22,111 nt of DNA from a virus. Positions within the stretch are counted from its first letter, which is position 1. The number at the start of each line of letters is the position of its first letter. Of this stretch, positions 19,820 through 22,111 are shown in pieces. Below the pieces are notes generated by a model, which was not told where the DNA came from, searched no databases, and saw only the letters and a list, made by a program, of their open reading frames with translations. The position numbers were made by a program, and so were the translations under genes. The stretch spans positions 1-22,111 of IMG/VR virus record IMGVR_UViG_3300040944_000007, one strand, 5' to 3'.

Positions 19820-20079
19820 GGACGCCGCCGGCCGCCGATCCGGGCCACGTTGATCCTCGCTCCGACCTCGTGCTCCAGCTCTCGGTCGTAGCGACTGCGC
19901 TTCCACCCTCGGTAGAGCAGCCGGGTGCACTCGGCGGCGCCGAGCATGGCCAGGCAGGCGACCGCCCAGACGAAGCCGAACGAGCCCGGCCCGTGGGCAT
20001 GTCGGCCGATCTCGTAGCCCCCGCAGATGGCGACCGCCCAGATGAGCCCGGTCCCGATGACGAGCTTGGTTCGCTTCAT
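19816..20079 (-). CDS. two-helix membrane protein
   Basis: An 87-residue product from ATG 20079 (ATGA overlap). Hydrophobic segments are at about residues 6-22 (LVIGTGLIWAVAICGGY) and 33-50 (SFGFVWAVACLAMLGAAE), followed by a basic cytoplasmic-type tail (LLYRGWKRSRYDRELEHEVG). Function is unknown. Confidence 0.65.
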   Translation of the reverse strand: MKRTKLVIGTGLIWAVAICGGYEIGRHAHGPGSFGFVWAVACLAMLGAAECTRLLYRGWKRSRYDRELEHEVGARINVARIGGRRRP

Positions 20080-20261
20080 GGCTTCTCCTCTCGAATGATG
20101 AGCCTGGTCAGCTCGCGGCCAGGCAGCAGCAGGGACTCGTCGATCGTGAAGGGTGGGGGCGGGACACGCCGGAGCTGCTCGACTTCGAGCTGCTCGACGA
20201 GCGGGTAGCGCTCGCTCTCCAGCCGGGCGAGAAGCACCGCTCTTTCCTCATCGGGGCTCAT
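20076..20261 (-). CDS. small protein of unknown function (61 aa)
   Basis: ATG 20261 is preceded by TGGAAGGAGG, one of the strongest ribosome-binding sites in the window, which lies inside the end of the HNH gene. The product starts MSPDEERAVLLARLESERYP and then has a proline-rich turn and FTIDESLLLPGRELTRLIIR. It is charged and probably helical. No family is recognised. Overlap with the next gene is ATGA. Confidence 0.6.
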   Translation of the reverse strand: MSPDEERAVLLARLESERYPLVEQLEVEQLRRVPPPPFTIDESLLLPGRELTRLIIREEKP

Positions 20262-20679
20262 CGCCCTCCTTCCAGGTGCTAGGGGACTTTAGCATCCAAC
20301 TCTGGACAGGCACGGCTTCTGGGTCTTGCCAGCTCGACAGGATGACGCCGAGCTTCTTGGCGTCGGCGACGTTCGCGTGCGCCCAGCCGTGGCAGTTGCA
20401 CTCCGACCAGGCGTTGCCGAGCAGGAGCAGGTTGCTCAAGTCATTCGAATGCGGGTCGTGGGGGTCTCGGCGCTTGCGATGGTGCCGCTCCCAGGTCTTC
20501 GGGTGGAGCCGCCCGCCACAGAGTTCACAGCAACCACCCGAGCGCCGGACCAGCTCCGGCGTGATGAGGTCCAGCTCCCGCTCGAAGTCTCGATGACGCT
20601 GGCTCTCCTTGAAGGCCCTCTGCTGCCTCGCGAACCCCCGGCGCCTGAGCGGCGAGCGCCGGAGCGGCGAGCCCTTCAT
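20248..20679 (-). CDS. HNH endonuclease
   Basis: A 143-residue protein from ATG 20679 (ATGA overlap). A basic N-terminus (KGSPLRRSPLRRRGFARQQR) precedes a zinc-bound HNH domain: CCELCGGRLH (C51, C54), WERHHRKRRDP (H66, H67), NDLSNLLLLG (N83) and CNCHGWAHAN (C94, C96, H97). In phages such nucleases either assist packaging or are free-standing homing enzymes; the replication setting and distance from the terminase favour an early DNA-processing or homing role. The last codons contain the conserved start-associated motif and extend 13 bases into the next gene. Confidence 0.85.
   Translation of the reverse strand: MKGSPLRRSPLRRRGFARQQRAFKESQRHRDFERELDLITPELVRRSGGCCELCGGRLHPKTWERHHRKRRDPHDPHSNDLSNLLLLGNAWSECNCHGWAHANVADAKKLGVILSSWQDPEAVPVQSWMLKSPSTWKEGDEPR
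20266..20293 (-). promoter_or_regulatory. conserved start-associated motif, copy 3, with ribosome-binding site
   Basis: GCTAAAGTCCCCTAGC (20293-20278) followed two bases later by TGGAAGGAGG. It differs from copies 1 and 2 by one base in the core and here lies within the last codons of the HNH gene rather than after its stop, so the sequence is kept although it is translated. Confidence 0.45.
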
Positions 20680-20900
20680 GTCGCGTGCGCCTCGTCATAG
20701 GGGCAGCCGCAGAAGCGGCGCGGGTTGGCCTTCTTGAAGGCGGCCTGCTCCCCGATGTAGTCGATGACATCTCCGTGGGGGTCCTGGTGCCCAGGGCCCG
20801 GCTTGCCCTGACGGGTCTCTCTGATGAGCTGCTGCCCTCGCTCGGCTCTCCAGATCCAGATGTCTTCGATCTCGACTTCGACGGGCTTCGTCTCGGTCAT
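20676..20900 (-). CDS. small protein of unknown function (74 aa)
   Basis: ATG 20900 overlaps the initiator stop (ATGA). The product starts MTETKPVEVEIEDIWIWRAE, then RGQQLIRETRQGKPG and HGDVIDYIGEQAAFKKANPR, ending FCGCPYDEAHAT. The final C-x-C is too small for a zinc site alone. It is coupled to the initiator-like gene and the HNH gene. No family is recognised. Confidence 0.6.
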   Translation of the reverse strand: MTETKPVEVEIEDIWIWRAERGQQLIRETRQGKPGPGHQDPHGDVIDYIGEQAAFKKANPRRFCGCPYDEAHAT

Positions 20901-21697
20901 CCTGTCTCCTCTCGTCTCGGGATCAACGCCCGCAGCTCGGCGGGCATCGGAGCCGCTGGCTCGTCGCTCGGCGGCTCGATCGGTCGGTCATAGGGGCGTC
21001 GCTCTCGCTGTGTCTGCATGGCGGTCGCCACCGGGGCGATCACCTGTCGGTTCTTCACGAGCGACTGGGGGGTGACGCTGAGCCCGGGCCAGGTTCGGCG
21101 ATGAGCGTCGCCGAGCGCGCGCACCGCCTCCGGTGTGAGCCCGATGTCATTGAACTCCTTCATGGCTGCGGCGATGCGCCCGGCCTCCGAGCGAGCGAAG
21201 GGTTCGACCATCCCACAGGCGGCTGCGATGGCGTCGAACATGGCATTCCGGGGGCGCCCTGTCTTCGGCGGCTCTGCCGACGGGGAGTTCTCTCTACGTT
21301 CACTAGTGTTGGTTAATACGAGAGAACCGGTCGTTGCGACCTCAGGCTCCGGCTCGTTGCGACCTCTGAGGTCGCAAGGTGCTACCTCTGGCTCCGGCTC
21401 GTTGCGACCTCTGAGGTCGCAAGGTGCTACCTCTGGCATCAGGAACCGGTAGCGCGCCGCCTGCCGCTTCGTGGCCTCGGCGATCAGCTCCAGATACCCG
21501 TCGTCGAGCATCCGACGAACGGCTCGCCGAACGGAGTCCTCGCTCGATCGGCACTTGGCGGCGAGGCGACTCTGCGTCATCCAGAACTCGTAGCCGTGCA
21601 TGTCGTCAACCGAGTCGGCGATCGCCAGATGGACAGCGAACGTGCGGTCGGTGTAGGGCGAGTGATCGAACACCCAGCCGGTCGTCTTGCCACTCAT
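20897..21697 (-). CDS. helix-turn-helix replication initiator-like protein
   Basis: A 266-residue protein from ATG 21697, coupled to a 14-codon leader (ATGA). The N-terminal 75 residues (HLAIADSVDDMHGYEFWMTQ, then SRLAAKCRSSEDSVRRAVRR and MLDDGYLELI) form a winged helix, like phage and plasmid initiators of the lambda O/DnaD kind. Residues 89-118 are a perfect 15-residue tandem repeat starting EVAPCDLRGRN, a probable linker. A helical region at about 150-225 resembles a helicase-loader tail; the end is disordered. It lies directly after SSB. Alternatives are a transcription regulator of similar plan. Confidence 0.65.
   Translation of the reverse strand: MSGKTTGWVFDHSPYTDRTFAVHLAIADSVDDMHGYEFWMTQSRLAAKCRSSEDSVRRAVRRMLDDGYLELIAEATKRQAARYRFLMPEVAPCDLRGRNEPEPEVAPCDLRGRNEPEPEVATTGSLVLTNTSERRENSPSAEPPKTGRPRNAMFDAIAAACGMVEPFARSEAGRIAAAMKEFNDIGLTPEAVRALGDAHRRTWPGLSVTPQSLVKNRQVIAPVATAMQTQRERRPYDRPIEPPSDEPAAPMPAELRALIPRREETG
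21287..21437. other. candidate replication origin: palindromic repeats and AT-richer stretch inside the initiator gene
   Basis: Two perfect 21-bp palindromes (arms TTGCGACCTC and GAGGTCGCAA around a single T) occur at 21357-21377 and 21402-21422, 45 bp apart within a 48-bp near-perfect direct repeat, and a third half-site is at 21334-21343. Beside them is a lower-GC stretch (21295-21319) flanked by an 8-bp inverted repeat, GTTCTCTC (21287-21294) and GAGAGAAC (21320-21327). Repeats plus an easily melted segment inside an initiator gene is the arrangement of lambdoid origins. No origin activity can be shown from sequence. Confidence 0.55.
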
Positions 21698-21738
21698 GAC
21701 GGACGACTCTCCGGCCGGGCTAGTCTGGCGACTGCCAT
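21694..21738 (-). CDS. 14-residue leader ORF
   Basis: ATG 21738 follows GAAGGAGG at ideal spacing, the strongest ribosome-binding site in the window. The frame encodes MAVARLARPESRPS and ends with TGA overlapping the ATG of the initiator-like gene. The main gene has no comparable site of its own, so coupling through this short frame is likely. Confidence 0.5.
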   Translation of the reverse strand: MAVARLARPESRPS

Positions 21739-21763
21739 GCGACCTCCTTCACAGGTCGATGAG

Positions 21764-21795
21764 CGGCCCTGGAGCCCCCCACAACTCCAGGGCCG
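21764..21795 (-). terminator. 11-bp perfect hairpin after SSB
   Basis: CGGCCCTGGAG (21764-21774) and its exact complement (21785-21795) flank a 10-base loop. The minus-strand RNA would form a very stable stem 38 bases after the SSB stop codon, in a 94-base gap before the next leader ORF. There is no following U-tract. It is either a terminator or an mRNA-processing or stabilising hairpin. Confidence 0.55.
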
Positions 21796-21832
21796 TCTCG
21801 CGTCTCAGGGGTGTGACGCTAGCGCGCCTCGC

Positions 21833-22111
21833 CTAGAAGGGCTCTTCGTCGTCGTAGCCGTGAGGGGCCTCGCGGGGTGGCGGGCCGCCTGAGCGCTGGA
21901 TCTTCGTCACGACGGCGGTCGCCCAGCGAAGATCCGGCCCGACCGAGTCGGCGACGACCTCGATCTTCGAGCGCTTGTCGCCGCCGGCCGTCTCCCAGGA
22001 GCGCTGCTCCAGGCGACCGACGACGATCACCCGAGCGCCTCGCGAGAGCGACTCGCAGACGTTCTCACCCAGCTCTCGCCAGCAGACGACATCGAGGAAC
22101 GAGGTCTCCTC
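21833..22111 (-). CDS. ssb: single-stranded DNA-binding protein (5' end beyond window)
   Basis: The visible 92 residues start inside the gene and read FLDVVCWRELGENVCESLSR, then GARVIVVGRLEQRSWETAGG, KRSKIEVVADSVGPDLRWAT and the end GYDDEEPF. This is the C-terminal half of the OB fold of bacterial-type SSB plus a very short tail with the acidic tip (DDEEPF) that recruits partner proteins. In other SSBs the tail is much longer; here it is only about 25 residues. It coats single-stranded DNA during phage replication. Confidence 0.93.
   Translation of the reverse strand, partial: EETSFLDVVCWRELGENVCESLSRGARVIVVGRLEQRSWETAGGDKRSKIEVVADSVGPDLRWATAVVTKIQRSGGPPPREAPHGYDDEEPF

Noticed and set aside
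1-22111. Integrase, attachment site, tRNA genes, CRISPR array
   Set aside because: No tyrosine or serine integrase motif, no cloverleaf in the few gaps, and no regularly spaced repeats were seen; the repeats found are two-copy or local.

Overview
The window looks like the early/replication region plus the start of the packaging region of a tailed double-stranded DNA phage (or prophage or metagenomic phage contig) from a high-GC, probably actinobacterial host. The reasons are: very high GC by eye; frequent GTG and one TTG start; every supported gene on the minus strand; nearly all neighbours joined by ATGA, GTGA or TGATG overlaps; and families typical of actinobacteriophages (TerS/TerL, DUF1360, Gp37/Gp68, DUF932, VRR-NUC, an intein-split UvrD-like helicase). 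No integrase, tRNA, rRNA, CRISPR array or insertion sequence was seen. Transcription runs from 22111 towards 1, so the layout below goes from high to low coordinates.

Replication and nucleotide region (22111-16342): the 3' part of an SSB gene with an acidic tip, a strong hairpin, a 14-codon leader ORF, then a helix-turn-helix replication-initiator-like gene that carries inside its own coding sequence a cluster of palindromic repeats next to an AT-richer stretch (candidate origin). There follow an HNH endonuclease, small proteins, a two-helix membrane protein, an ASCH protein, a beta-order DNA methyltransferase fused in frame to a MazG-like domain that also has its own strong internal start, a three-cysteine Gp37/Gp68 protein, a zinc-type small protein and a VRR-NUC nuclease.

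Modification and recombination region (16310-5900): a ParB-like protein, a second DNA methyltransferase and an S-adenosylmethionine decarboxylase homologue are translationally coupled. A 43-bp repeat (promoter plus hairpin) follows the decarboxylase gene and recurs 2.3 kb downstream. Between the copies lie small proteins, a winged helix protein, a Spo11/topoisomerase VI-A-like TOPRIM protein and an AlpA-type HTH protein. After the second copy comes a UvrD-family helicase with a 285-residue intein in motif III, three small genes, a complex hairpin leader, and a DUF932 gene.

Regulator, small-gene string and packaging (5875-1): a hairpin terminator, then a MerR-like regulator whose promoter contains a palindrome in the expected operator position, then about a dozen small overlapping genes (several cysteine-rich, several single-helix membrane microproteins). 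A candidate promoter then leads to TerS, a ribbon-helix-helix protein, TerL, a small basic protein and a DUF1360 membrane protein cut by the window edge.

The observations most worth checking are the Spo11-like protein, the repeat cluster inside the initiator gene, the methyltransferase-MazG fusion with an internal start and tetranucleotide repeat, the recurring TGYTAACNT leaderless promoters with the 43-bp repeat, the alternative hairpins before the DUF932 gene, and the phage-borne AdoMet decarboxylase.
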